Positions 24,766-37,275 of a stretch of DNA of 64,000 nt are shown here, one piece after another. The notes below the pieces were generated by a model. The model was not told where the DNA came from, made no database searches, and saw only the letters and a program-made list of their open reading frames with translations. The position numbers and the translations under genes are program-made. Origin of the DNA: Epiperipatus broadwayi (taxonomy: Eukaryota; Onychophora; Udeonychophora; Euonychophora; Peripatidae); contig JAQFVV010006649.1 in assembly GCA_028023455.1 (NCBI GenBank), forward strand, positions 62,001-126,000, given 5' to 3'. The first letter of the stretch is position 1; each line of letters opens with the position of its first letter.

Positions 24766-24993
24766 GGTGATATGGCTAAGACTTAGAAATCGTAAACAAC
24801 TACCATATGAAAAATATGTGGACTACGGAACCTGCTTTAAAAAAATAATTGAAAGATTGTGAGTTTGGACCAGAATTCAGTTACTCCTTACTGGAACAAT
24901 TTTTGTAAGGAATGGTAGATGATAGTTACAAAGAAGTACTCTCTTGAGTGATCCAAATTTAAACTATAAACTCGCAATGGATGTGTCACCCAG
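24766..24993 (+). pseudogene. Old gypsy element, gag part left of the nested insertion
   Basis: Frames here give PYEKYVDYGTCFKKIIE and then DPNLNYKLAMDVS at the very edge of the nested LTR element. The latter resembles the helix before the zinc knuckle in Ty3/gypsy Gag. Gag resumes right after the insertion at 32158 with METMLSNA-like residues. The 4-bp target CCAG is duplicated at the two junctions, so this piece and 32154-35955 were once one element. Stops show it was already decayed or is now decaying. Confidence 0.55.
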
Positions 24994-27569
24994 TGTAACG
25001 GTCAGAAAACGTGTGACTCGTAAACATAGTGCAGAATTCGACCACCATACAGAACAGCAGCACCATCGAGTAGCGAAGCCACCCGTGGTACTGAGTTCGA
25101 ACATAGTTTATCGGTTCCACAATACAATCCACGAAACAACGCATCTGATGTGACATTAGTAAATATTTCCTTAGGCACGGTGGTCAGGGATATGCAAGAG
25201 ATTCATGATTTTATTCTCGAGTTAGCCAATAATCAAACTAATATTAATTAAACATTCATATTTACATAATCGAGGAAATATTATATAGAATGGGTATCGA
25301 ATAAATGAAACGTAACTGCAGACATATAGTTTAAAATTATTTATTAATACATTTTAATAAAACAATACTAATAACATTTTGTGGATTCAAAGCTTCAGTA
25401 GCGGAATTTGCGACATGATTATATTTTAAAGAATACATTTATTTATTTAGACATTATTTTATATTGAGGATTTCAGTAGCGGTATTTCCGATACTGAAAT
25501 GTTTACAAAAGGAATACATTTATTTGAAGGCGTAATCTAGCTACCTAAAATTCTCGAGTAAGTATTTCTAATGCATGCCTGGAGGGATTTATACCTTTGC
25601 AATGCAAGAGTCTAAAGTATGGGTTATAAGAGTAATGGCAGACATATATTTATTTAATTAAAATATTTATTTATAACTAAGGGCAAACATTTATTTGAGA
25701 GTGAATTATGAAGATAATGCAGAGGCGGAGTGATATATAGAATAATAAAATTAAGTAAAGGAACACGTGGTACGCTTTAGAAAGGCGATATGGAATGGCA
25801 GTATATTGAAACTGCAATGCCGCGAATGAGTTTATAAAACTGTCGGGCTGGTCTCTGCCGCGGCCCGACGAAGTAAGGTGTCACATAAGCATAACCAGGG
25901 ACAAGCGGTACGTGTCGCAATTTGCCAGCTGGCTGCATGACAGGTCAAATCCTACGGGAGCATTTATTATGTCCGCTTGTGTAGGACGACGGGGGTTAAT
26001 TTCAACCCTGAAGAATCCGGAATATTTACGGCGGAATAGATCATCGCGTCTCTAAAACGTAACACATGTATACTGTATAAACGATTATGATGAGATTTAA
26101 ATAGATTTCTAACTCGGCCCTACATTATCAACATTTACTAAAGAACGTTGGTGACTCTCAAAGAAATGTAATTTTCTGGAATTATTCATGATGATTTAAT
26201 AAATACAAAACATATATATAAATTGGGAATTATTATAACTAATACGTCAGCCATTTGCGAAGTTGTAGACCCCTGCATTACAATAAATGAAGCATTGAAT
26301 GCGTGTCGATTTATATGAAAGTTAAGTTATTAAAGAAAGTAAATATTAATGAAAATTTGACACGCATTCATTGTTTTAAGCGATCATAGATTTAAACTTT
26401 GAAAATTGAAATAATTATGAGCATGCAATAATTAAATAATAACTATAGATAGAAATGTAGATTATAGAAATACGCACCCAAGATAGAATGAGGTAAGCTA
26501 GATTAGTAGAGAAATTTACACATTAAGTTAATTATTCAGTTTTAGCTATACATATGGTAGTTTTTACATTTTATAATTTAGATAAGTATTATGAAGAAGA
26601 GCTATAGCATATTATTAGAGTACTCTAGAGTTTGAACACAGACAGGTACCTGTTTTATAAGAAGTTTTCTGATTCCATTAGTTTAGCAGCAAAAAGTTCA
26701 CGAGTGGCAAGTCTTTCTTGTATTTAGATATTTCATTTAATTTCATGGCAGCAGCAGCTTTTTCATTTATTTCAGGCAGCAGATCTTCATGGTGAATTTA
26801 TGACGGGCAATGGAAAGTTCAGCATCCGATAGGCCATCTCCCGATGGAGAATAATCTAGGTGCTTTACTCGGTCATACCTTGGCAGGAACAAATTATTTT
26901 TATATTTTTGGAGACTCTCAGTGATCGAGAGCAAAGCTAAAGTTTAAGTGAATGTCTCCAGCAAGTCTAAGATGGCCTCTTTTTTTATCTTGATCTTTCA
27001 CATTTTTGTTAAGATATTTTTAGGTTCTATTTAATCTGCCCTGAGGATAATCAATGCATTTAGTTGGTTTTTTTTTAATTAAAGAAAGCTGCCGTTCTAT
27101 TGTTTACATTTTACATTTACTAATTACATTTTGGGGAATTTTTCTTTAATTAATCTATTATCTATCACTGACCGATGCTTTTAAATTTCAAAAACAAAAA
27201 GGGAACATAAGATTATTTTAACTTTTAATTAAATATTACATCAGATATTTTTAGAATTATTATTAAATGAAATTTAAACAAAGCAATAAATACGAACTTT
27301 ATAATCCAAAATAAATGATTAAAATTATACAAAATTATATAACTAAAAGAAATCTAAATTATATTATTTTATCCCTATTTATTGCGTTTAATTTGAGATC
27401 GAAATGTGTGCGTGTTTATGCTGAATTCTACATATATTTATACATTTTTAATATTGTTACACACACAATTCGATATCAAAAAGTTTAAATTTGGGCGGGA
27501 TAGACCGGTCAGTGAGAGACGACAGAAAAAGGTGAAACTTAAGATTCGAATACGAATCTTACTGTTTCA
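24994..27569 (-). repeat. 3' LTR of the family B element
   Basis: Matches 29572-32153 almost base for base, with a few single-base changes and a small indel (for example GCGGCCCG here against ATCGGCCCG in the partner). It lies downstream of gag in the minus orientation, which makes it the 3' LTR. Short frames in it are not shared with a known protein. Confidence 0.9.
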
Positions 27570-27586
27570 TTTCCCCGTACTTCCCG
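27570..27586 (-). other. Candidate polypurine tract of the family B element
   Basis: On the minus strand CACGGGAAGTACGGGGAAA lies directly before the 3' LTR start TGAAACAG. A G/A-rich tract in exactly this position is the expected primer for plus-strand DNA synthesis. Confidence 0.6.
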
Positions 27587-28036
27587 TGAACAATTAAGGA
27601 AGAACAAAGGAGGCAAGAAAGAGAAAAAAATTTTACATTACATAATTTAAAGACGAAAACATTATTATTGTTTTTACAGATATATTGAAATATAGAAAGC
27701 AGAGATTACATGAAGCAACGAACAATTTATATACCCGGATCTAGAATTTATAGTTTAATTAAAATGGCCTAATTTGGCCGTGTCTGGTTAAAATCATAGT
27801 AATAATTAGTTAAACTGAATGTATATATATAAAAAATTCTTAGAATAGGATTAGTTAGTATAATATAAAAAAAATTTTTTAAGAGTAATAGTAATTAAAA
27901 CAATAATATATATATAATAAAATTTCTATCTAAAACCCTATTTGACTAAAGTACAATCCATTCAACCAAGTTCATTATATCAAGTTCATTTTAATATTTT
28001 CATATACGTTTAATCCGTCCTAATAGTCTAATATTT

Positions 28037-28900
28037 TTACAACCCCGGGTCAGGTGGATAATACCGATCTCTCGTCATCGATGACTGCGGCCTTGGGTTT
28101 TCTAATCGTTGCCTTTTATCGGGTGGTTCTTTGGCCCAATGGTTCAAATCCACGGTAGTAAGAAATTCAACCATTTCTCCTATATCTTTTATTTGAATGC
28201 CTGTCATTAATGGTTGGATGGTTAGCGGCACGCTACGCTGGATCGTTCTAAATTTCCACTTCCCCATATTCCACCAGTTTTTGGCAGATCCCTGCAGATG
28301 GTTACTAGCTATAGCTATCTGCACATCTGGCCCTTTCTTATGAAATTTTAAGAACTTCTGTGAGCTCTCTAGGTAGGTTTGAGGTTTTTCCCTTATTTCC
28401 ACTCTAAATATTTTAACGTGGACCATCTTTGTTAAGTGGCTTTGGTATCCACTGTCCGTTTTCATGTTTTCTTCCGTGACTTTTGGTCCTATTCTTTTGT
28501 CCCCGTCCATGCTTGTCTCCTTTTTACTGCTTTCACTCAACGGTTCTTGTGGGCCTTCATCTATTGGAATAAGGTCTATTTGCTCATCTACTATCATCGG
28601 TTTGTCAAGTATTTCTAATTCCCTTTCCTTTTCCATATCTTTAATTTCTTCTTCCTTTTTACTAACTGGGGATATTCCATAATGTTCGTTGATCATTTCA
28701 AGATATATCAACATATCCCTATCAATTTTCTGACGCTCCCTAACTCGTATCTCCTCCTCTTCCTGACTCGTTTTTGGTTCTTCATATCTTCTTCTCGCTT
28801 CCTCACGTATTTTCCTCCATTCTTCTTTACTCTCTCTAAATATTTCAAGTAACCTTAGACTGAAGTTCATTGATGCTATTCTGTCATTTTCTGCTTCCAT
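28037..28900 (-). CDS. Gag-like protein of the family B element
   Basis: A 287-residue open frame, the only one in the internal region. Residues about 1-100 are strongly charged and rich in E, K and R (a run of four E near residue 48), suggesting a helical or coiled-coil segment. Around residues 170-215 comes a capsid-like stretch containing QKFLKFHKKGPDVQIA and LQGSAKNWWN; the L-G-A--WW pattern is typical of retrotransposon Gag capsids. The C-terminus is proline- and arginine-rich (PPDKRQRLENP...YYPPDPGL), and no CCHC knuckle is visible. The ATG at 28898-28900 is the first in frame and follows an AT-rich leader. Particle-forming function is inferred from family. Confidence 0.75.
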   Translation of the reverse strand: MEAENDRIASMNFSLRLLEIFRESKEEWRKIREEARRRYEEPKTSQEEEEIRVRERQKIDRDMLIYLEMINEHYGISPVSKKEEEIKDMEKERELEILDKPMIVDEQIDLIPIDEGPQEPLSESSKKETSMDGDKRIGPKVTEENMKTDSGYQSHLTKMVHVKIFRVEIREKPQTYLESSQKFLKFHKKGPDVQIAIASNHLQGSAKNWWNMGKWKFRTIQRSVPLTIQPLMTGIQIKDIGEMVEFLTTVDLNHWAKEPPDKRQRLENPRPQSSMTRDRYYPPDPGL

Positions 28901-29530
28901 TTTTCTTAATATTATTTATTTTATACTAGTAGCATTTGACTACTCCCCACCGGTATATTGGCCCTATAACACTCTTTCGCTGCCCTCACCTACTCTACAT
29001 TGCCCTATCTCTATATTGCTGCGTTTAACATATTTAACATATATATTATAGCGAACTACTGGTTACGCGTATAATAAGCTACTGCTGTCTATGATATATA
29101 TATTTGTACTTTAACAAAATATTTACTATTAACATATATAACAAGCTTCTGCTGTCTATGCTATATATATAACGGTGTTTTAATAAAAAAAATTCAATGC
29201 TACTTGCTTTCTCATTTAACGACTGATTACTTTTTTTTTTTGACATATATATATAAAGCAAAATATTTCATTAGATCCGAGTATTTTCGTTCCTTCTTAA
29301 ATTACACACACATCCCTGCTTTCCTTAAATTTGTTATTACGCCTGCTGTCCTTTCATTCACTCGACCCACATTATTTCACTCGATTTACTTTTTTTTTTT
29401 CATTATTTTTATCAAAACAAAATCGTATATATATAGAATAATTAGCTAACTCGAGTAACGAACGCTAAAAGAAATTTATATGCGTTATATTTTGCTCAGG
29501 GTATATATGGGTTTTTTGTATCGAAAGCTC

Positions 29531-29550
29531 CACGTTGGAAAGCGCCAAAC
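29531..29550 (-). other. Candidate primer-binding site of the family B element
   Basis: On the minus strand, about 22 bases after the 5' LTR, lies TTTGGCGCTTTCCAACGTGG. It resembles the TGGCGCC-CAACGTGG type of tRNA primer-binding site common in Ty3/gypsy elements, with a small insertion after TGGCGC. The distance from the LTR is larger than usual. Confidence 0.45.
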
Positions 29551-29571
29551 GCTAAAAAAAAAATTTAACTA

Positions 29572-32153
29572 TGTAACGGTCAGAAAACGTGTGACTCGTA
29601 AACATAGTGCAGAATTCGACCACCATACAGAACAGCAGCACCATCGAGTAGCGAAGCCACCCGTGGTACTGAGTTCGAACATAGTTTATCGGTTCCACAA
29701 TACAATCCACGAAACAACGCATCTGATGCGACATTAGTAAATATTTCCTTAGGCACGGTGGTCAGGGATATGCAAGAGACTCATGATTTTATTCTCGAGT
29801 TAGCCAATAATCAAACTAATATTAATTAAACATTCATATTTACATAATCGAGGAAATATTATATAGAATGGGTATCGAATAAATGAAACGTAACTGCAGA
29901 CATATAGTTTAAAATTATTTATTAATACATTTTAATAAAACAATCATTTACTAATAATATTTTGTGGATTAAAAGCTTCAGTAGCGGGATTTGCGACATG
30001 ATTATATTTTAAAGAATACATTTATTTATTTAGACATTATTTTATATTGAGGATTTCAGTAGCGGTATTTCCGATACTGTAATGTTTACAAAAGGAATTC
30101 ATTTATTTGAAGGCGTAATCTAGCTACCTAAAATTCTCGAGTAAGTATTTCTAATGCATGCCTGGAGGGATTTATACCTTTGCAATGCAAGAGTCTAAAG
30201 TATGGGTTATAAGAGTAATGGCAGACATATATTTATTTAATTAAAATATTTATTTATAACTAAGGGCAAACATTTATTTGAGAGTGAATTATGAAGATAA
30301 TGCAGAGGCGGAGTGATATATAGAATAATAAAATTAAGTAAAGGAACACGTGGTACGCTTTAGAAAGGCGATATGGAATGGCAGTATATTGAAACTGCAA
30401 TGCCGCGAATGAGTTTATAAAAATGTCGGGCTGGTCTCTGCCATCGGCCCGACGAAGTAAGGTGTCACATAAGCATAACCAGGGACAAGCGGTACGTGTC
30501 GCAATTTGCCAGCTGGCTGCATGACATTGTCAAATCCTACGGGAGCATTTATTATGTCCGCTTGTGTAGGACGACGGGGGTTAATTTCAACCCTGAAGAA
30601 TCCGGAATATTTACGGCGGAATAGGTCATCGCGTCTCTAAAATGTAACACATGTATACTGTATAAACGATTATGATGAGATTTAAATAGATTTCTAACTC
30701 GGCCCTACATTATCAACATTTACTAAAGAACGTTGGCGACTCTCAAAGAAATGTAATTTTCTGGAATTATTCATGATGATTTAATAAATACAAAACATAT
30801 ATATAAATTGGGAATTATTATAACTAATACGTCAGCCATTTGCGAAGTTGTAGACCCCTGCATTACAATAAATGAAGCATTGAATGCGTGTCGATTTATA
30901 TGAAAGTTAAGTTATTAAAGAAAGTAAATATTAATGAAAATTTGACACGCATTCATTGTTTTAAGCGATCATAGATTTAAACTTTGAAAATTGAAATAAT
31001 TATGAGCATGCAATAATTAAATAATAACTATAGATAGAAATGTAGATTATAGAAATACGCACCCAAGATAGAATGAGGTAAGCTAGATTAGTAGAGAAAT
31101 TTACACATTAAATTAATTATTCAATTTTAGTTATACAAATGGTAGTTTTTACATTTTATAATTTAGATAAGTATTATGAAGAAGAGCTATAGCATATTAT
31201 TAGAGTACTCTAGAGTTTGAACACAGACAGGTACCTGTTTTATAAGAAGTTTTCTGATTCCATTAGTTTAGCAGCAAAAAGTTCACGAGTGGCAAGTCTT
31301 TCTTGTATTTAGATATTTCATTTAATTTCATAGCAGCAGCAGCTTTTTCATTTATTTCAGGCAGCAGATCTTCATGGTGAATTTATGACGGGCAATGGAA
31401 AGTTCAGCATCCGATAGGCCATCTCCCGATGGAGAATAATCTAGGTGCTTTACTCGGTCATACCTTGGCAGGAACAAATTATTTTTATATTTTTGGAGAC
31501 TCTCAGTGATCGAGAGCAAAGCTAAAGTTTAAGTGAATGTCTCCAGCAAGTCTAAGATGGCCTCTTTTTTTATCTTGATCTTTCACATTTTTGTTAAGAT
31601 ATTTTTAGGTTCTATTTAATCTGCCCTGAGGATAATCAATGCATTTAGTTGGTTTTTTTAATTAAAGAAAGCTGCCGTTCTATTGTTTACATTTTACATT
31701 TACTAATTACATTTTTGGGGAATTTTTCTTTAATTAATCTATTATCTATCACTGACCGATGCTTTTAAATTTCAAAAACAAAAAGGGAACATAAGATTAT
31801 TTTAACTTTTAATTAAATATTACATCAGATATTTTTAGAATTATTATTAAATGAAATTTAAACAAAGCAATAAATACGAACTTTATAATCCAAAATAAAT
31901 GATTAAAATTATACAAAATTATATAACCAAAAGAAATCTAAATTATATTATTTTATCCCTATTTATTGCGTTTAATTTGAGATCGAAATGTGTGCGTGTT
32001 TATGCTGAATTCTACATATATTTATACATTTTTAATATTGTTACACACACAATTCGATATCAAAAAGTTTAAATTTGGGCGGGATAGACCGGTCAGTGAG
32101 AGACGACAGAAAAAGGTGAAACTTAAGATTCGAATACGAATCTTACTGTTTCA
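29572..32153 (-). repeat. 5' LTR of the family B element
   Basis: Direct repeat of 24994-27569. It lies upstream of gag in the minus orientation. Its near identity with the 3' LTR indicates recent insertion. Confidence 0.9.
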
Positions 32154-35100
32154 CCAGGAGACTATGCTGAGTAATGCCTCCAAGCATGGATTGCCTCAAC
32201 GATTAGAGAAAATAACTTTGACTAAAAAAATAAATAAATGAGAAATCTACTGATTCCCAGCAGAGACAAAAGGGTAGACATGCTATTGCTGTCAAAGCCA
32301 GGACATTCAAAAGTTAATTGAAAACATAAAATATGTAGAAATTGTGATTTAAAAAGAACATTTAGCAGTTGTTTGCATTTTAAAGATCATGCACTGCCAA
32401 CAAAAAACCGGACTACAAATCTTGGGAAGAGATAGAGTATAGGAAAACAAACAAAAAAATCCTAAATGACAGTAAAATGAATCACATTTTACTAGCTGTG
32501 GAAATCTGCGGTAAACAAGTCACTATGGAAGTTGATAGAGGAACAGAATTGTCATTAATTTCGTGCAAAGAATGAACAAAAATAAGTGAAAACCTTAAAA
32601 AAGACTCTTAATAAAACAAAGTCTGATGTGATGGCTACAGACGTTAATGGAAATAAAGTTGACATTCAAAGTAAAGTCATGGTCCGTGTAAGGCTAAATT
32701 TGAGCTATGGTTCCTTACACTGTATGTGATAAAGATTTTAGTCGGCTAGTGGGAAGAAACTGGTTTGGATCTCTTGGTATTCATATAAATGTCTTAAAAA
32801 CAATTCATGCAAAAAAATTCTTATGAAGAAAAGATACCCCGGATTATTTAAATCTGGATCTGCTGAACTAAGACCCACACCAGTTGACATTGAATTAATG
32901 AATGACGCACAATTGATTATATGCAAGGCCTGTAAAATCCATTTGCTTTGAGGGAAAAAATAGAAAAAACACTGAGGGAGTTGGTCTCTAGGGGAATATT
33001 AACACTCACTGAAGACTCTGCTTGAGTCACACCTAGTCATAATGGCCAACCCTGATGGAAATTTACAATTATGTGGAGACTATAGAGTTACAGTAAATAA
33101 TCACTTAAACAAAAGTTCATATCCAGTCTCTAGTGTCTGTGAAGTATTGGCATTACTACAAAAGCTAGCTACTTCACAAAAATAGATCTGAAAGCAATCC
33201 AACTGTTACTGATAACCGAAAAAAAACAGCAGAACTCTTAACTTTGACCACCCATAAAGTACTATACAAATATAATAAATTACCCTATTATATCTCTATT
33301 ATGCAGAACATCAACAGGACAAAGATGGATATGCTCTTTAGAACTGCAACTGGTGTAGTCCCTTATTTAGATGATATCTTGATCACTGCCACAACGGAAG
33401 CTGAATTAGAAAAGTAGGTGGACATTGAATTGCTCAAAATTGAAAAGTATGAAAGCCAAAGTAAAGACTAAAAAGTGCATATGGTCTATGAAAAAAATAA
33501 AATTTCTTAGACATATCCCAGTCAAAATAAAAGCAATAAAAAATACCAAGAAGTCTAAAAACATAAAAAAATTGCAGGCATTCCTTAGACTTTTAACTTT
33601 GATGAGAGCTTTATGAAAAAGAAATCATATTGTTTATCACTCATGTACCAACTTCTCAAAAAAAAATGGACTTGGACTAGCAAACATGACAAAGCTTTTA
33701 AAATTGCTAAGAATCTATTAATTTCTGAAAAATTTACTGGTATTCTACTGTAACAATCTTGAGGTAATCATAATAACATTTGCATCTGAATATGGTGTTG
33801 GAGCCATTACATCTCAACCTTGCTATGGGGGCAAGCATCCGATTGCTTATGCCTCCAATCTTGACCCTCACAGAGAAAAATTATAGCCAGATCAATAAGG
33901 AAACTTTGGCCAATATGTTTATGGGTGGAGATTCCAAATCTGTGGAGAACATCACACTCTAATGAGTATTTTAGGCACAAAAAAATCCTTGAACACATAT
34001 GTCAACAAATAATGTTATATTGGATCAATATTCTTTCCAGTTATGATTATAGTTTAGTCTACAAGCCAGGAAAAAAAATTAGTCATGCTGTCGCTTTATC
34101 CTAATTACCTGACAAAACAGAGAAGCAAATCATAATTAAGGAAATCAATTGCATCGACTTGATGAATTCTGATATAAACAGCACTGTTATAGCTGAGTGG
34201 ATACGACATGATAAGGTCTATATATAACTTAAAAGTTGGATTAAATTTGGCTGGCCAAAGGCCCATCCTCCAGGAGTTAATAAGTCAATCTGGAATTTTC
34301 ATGATGGTCTTTCCATATGTAATGATTTTATGTTGACCACTAATTGCATGCTCATTCTATCTCGAGGCAGAATACATATATTGAACTTGCTATATCAAGG
34401 CCACCCCCGAAAAGTCAGTACAAAAGCTCTAGCTCGATCATATGTGTGGTGGCCAAATATAATTGGTGGCATAGATAACATGATAAAAATGTGCCACAAT
34501 TGCCAACAAACTGCTACTTTGGCAACTAAGCAATTTGAATCATGGAAAAAGCCTGTAGCTCCTTGGATTTGTGTCCATCTCGATCATGCTGGCCCTTTGA
34601 ATGGCTATATTATATTAGTCTTAGTAGACATTTAATCGCACTGGATTGAGTATAAATTAGTGAGAAGTATTAATGCTGACTATATCATAACAGTGGTGGA
34701 ATGAAATATTTGCTACACATGGATTCCGAGGTAGTAATAACAGACAACGGTACTGTTTTGTTTACAATCCAAAAGTTTAGAGATTTCCTATGCATTAAAG
34801 GAATTAAACCCTTCTTTACTCTCTTCTACCATCCAGAGAGTAATGGGTTGCTGAGAAGGCCATACATTTAAAACATGTATTGAAAACAAATTTTAAAAAC
34901 ATCACAGAAGCTTTAGTAGAAGCAATGCATCATCAGCACTCCACACCTATCACTGCAAGAACAAAAAGATGGCAGAATTACTGATGGATCATTCCTTTCG
35001 TACTCACTTATCTAAACTGCTATTCCCTAGTAGGAAATTTAGAAATGAGACTCCTAAAAAAATTTATACCAGGCGAAAACATGTGGATACTTGATCTTTT

Positions 35101-35493
35101 AAAACATAAGTGGATGCCTGGTAGAATAATAAAAGTAATGTAGAAGCAAATAAGATTAGTGAAATTACAAGATGGGGAGAAATTAAAAAGACATACAAAT
35201 CATCTTCGCCATTATTATGATAATACTTTGTCTGAGACATACCAAAACAAAACATTTGAAAATCAAGCAATCAAAACAGATACACTGGTATAATCTTGAT
35301 AATAACTGAAACTTAAAATCAGTCAAAAAAAAATGAAGATGAAACTGCTCATAATCAACAACCAAATCCAACTATCCTTGTAGAAGATACTAATACAGTT
35401 ACTCCAAGGATTCCCCATGTTTGCTGACTACCACTTAAATATGAAGATTTCATTTGTTGATACCCGCTGATTTTCTAGGAGGAAAGAGTAAAA
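32154..35493 (+). pseudogene. Old Ty3/gypsy element, gag-pol remnant
   Basis: Continues the gag piece left of the family B insertion. In order the plus strand shows: the end of Gag with a CYCC zinc-knuckle start (about 32280); a protease-like VEICGKQVTMEVDRGTELSL (about 32500-32560, DTG degraded to DRG); RT with GNLQLCGDYR (about 33060) and the catalytic PYLDDILITA (33361-33390); RNase H fragments (about 33780-33960); an integrase zinc domain with GHPRKVSTKALARSYVWWP and CHNCQQ (34380-34510); and the first catalytic Asp of integrase in HLDHAGPLNGY (about 34575). A chromodomain-free tail follows. Many stops and frameshifts: dead. Domain order RT-RH-IN identifies Ty3/gypsy. Confidence 0.85.
35476..35493 (+). 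other. Polypurine tract of the old gypsy element
   Basis: AGGAGGAAAGAGTAAAA directly precedes TGTCTGCAATTG, the presumed start of the 3' LTR. Confidence 0.55.
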
Positions 35494-35971
35494 TGTCTGC
35501 AATTGCACATATATATATTAAATATATCAAATCTATTTACCTCAATGCACACTAATTGTTTCAGTCTTAATTAATTCTTTATTCACTCTAGAAAACTAAA
35601 ACAGAGAGCGCTGCCTATGCCCATGTAAATTAAGATCTTAAAAAACCTATTGATCACTTCGCAAAATATTTAGTGCAGTTACTAACTAGAAAGTGTTAGA
35701 GTATATAATGATACTGAGTTATAAAAGCTGCAAGGTATGCTCGAGATGAATTCCGAACAAAGCTTAAGTATTTTATTCTATATAAATGTCAGAAAAACTT
35801 TGTAGCAGAAAATTTTCTCACAAATAGAATATGAAAATTTATAGTATTTGTAATGTTAGCTTTAATTTGTCTGCATGTTATCTATCAAAAATGTCAAGTG
35901 TGAAAATTGTAAATAAACATTATTGTAAAATTACTTTAGTGTATTGTGTTAAATTAAAAAAAAAAAAAAAA
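35494..35971 (+). mobile_element. 3' LTR fragment of the old gypsy element ending in poly(A)
   Basis: Starts TGTCTGC after the polypurine tract. It contains a TATAAAA box at 35720-35726 and an AATAAA polyadenylation signal at 35914-35919. About 37 bases after that signal the sequence turns into a run of 16 A (35956-35971) with no LTR end. An LTR copied by its own machinery would continue through U5 to a CA terminus, so this end looks like a polyadenylated transcript. Confidence 0.55.
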
Positions 35972-36484
35972 CAAGTTTTTTACTGACTGGTCTTCAGAGA
36001 CCCTCAGACATAGCAATACATAATAACAACATGCTTTTTATATAACACATAATTCTTCCAACAAAATCAAAATTGACTAACTATTGGCACATCTGATTAG
36101 CAACAATTATAAGGAAGAGCTAGAAATCACAATCATAAATATTACTCTATTCTCACTTAGTCTGTTTTTACTATGATGATAACGTTCATTTTATGGCTAC
36201 ATTGAAGCATTATTAAAAATATACTGAACATATATCAATAATATATCTTCTTCAATTAAATTTATAATAAACAATAACAAAAATTGCCATTCCGAGATGT
36301 TCCTGTAACAAAACTCCATTGCAAAATTAAAACATTTTTTAAAAACCCCATCAATTTCTGAAAATTCTTAGCTTGTAATTGCAATCATGAAAGAAACCCA
36401 AAAATTAAAATTGTAATATTACTTATTATACAGAGCACAGCAAAGCAAGTTTTTTCAAAAAACAGTGAGTTTAAAAAAAATAAA
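35972..36484. other. No gene seen
   Basis: AT-rich sequence between the gypsy 3' end and the next PLE remnant. Confidence 0.5.
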
Positions 36485-37275
36485 AATCCAACATGAAACA
36501 AACTCTCATCAAAAATGGTTATCCATCAGCTATCACTATGAATTTTTTAAATAAACAACAAAAACAAAAAGAACAATGATAGAAAAAATCAATGATAGGT
36601 ACTGTGATATATCCATATGTACCAGGAATCCAAACAAACTAAAAAAAATCTGCCACCAATATAATATCAAAACAGCTTTCCAAAATTTTAGTATATTGGG
36701 AAGATTCCTAACTTTTACAAAATCTAAACATGAAATACTGAAAACAAGAATTGTATCTATGAAATAAATATGAAAAAAAATATACTGATGTATTAGTCAC
36801 TCATCAAAAAATTATTAAAAGAACAGCAAACAATGATTAAAGTGGAAGCAATGATTGTATCTAAAGTAACAGACTATGTGCATAAAAATGAACATATATT
36901 TAATAGGAAAACAGAAGAATATTAAGCAGAGAAAAAAAGCAAAAAAAGAAACTTAAAGAAACTACTCATGTGATAATAACAATCAATGCCATAAATCAAG
37001 CAAGTATGATAATCCATAATATTTGGAAATGATTCATTAACTTTGTTGTTAAAAGAAAAAAATGGAGGAGTCAGACATTCTGTATATAAATATATAAAAT
37101 TTCTGCTAACTGTTTCTTTTCATAGAATTTCTTAGTTGGCTAATATCATCTTACTTTCATTTTTCACAAATTTAAAGGACATTAGTTCAAACGCTGTGAT
37201 AGCACTGTCACTGGATATGCCAGCAAAAGCTAAAAATGAGAAATACTGTGCTCTATACTAATCTCTGTGTTATTA
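36485..37275 (+). pseudogene. Decayed PLE family 2, GIY-YIG region and 3' end
   Basis: The frame at 36576-36767 (IEKINDRYCDISI, then LKKICHQYNIKTAFQN) matches the linker of the PLE protein at 55.3-55.8 kb (KLRKICNQYNIRTTFQ) residue for residue over most of its length. The GIY-YIG domain itself is largely lost; downstream frames keep a VTHQ- and KEATHVI-like tail. The 3' part carries a worn tRNA-like segment (AGTTGGCTAATATCATC near 37133 and TTAGTTCAAACGC near 37183) followed by GATAGCACTGTCACTGG. Non-functional. Confidence 0.6.

Larger units (their letters stand above)
24994..32153 (-). mobile_element. Gag-only LTR retrotransposon, family B, complete
   Basis: A 7160-bp element with two LTRs (24994-27569 and 29572-32153) of about 2.58 kb, near-identical and direct. 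On the minus strand each LTR starts TGAAACAGTAAG and ends CTGACCGTTACA. A 4-bp target duplication, CCAG, flanks it (24990-24993 and 32154-32157). The internal region is only 2.0 kb and encodes a single Gag-like protein on the minus strand, with no protease, RT or integrase. It must borrow these from another element. It is inserted in antisense orientation in the gag of an older gypsy element. Confidence 0.9.

Noticed and set aside
28436-28682. Plus-strand frames over the gag gene
   Set aside because: Complement of the real minus-strand gag.
25000-29737. Frames at the edge of the family B LTRs, including a histidine-rich one shared by both LTRs
   Set aside because: They run against the element's own orientation and are open on both strands of the same short GC-richer stretch, so coding is not supported.
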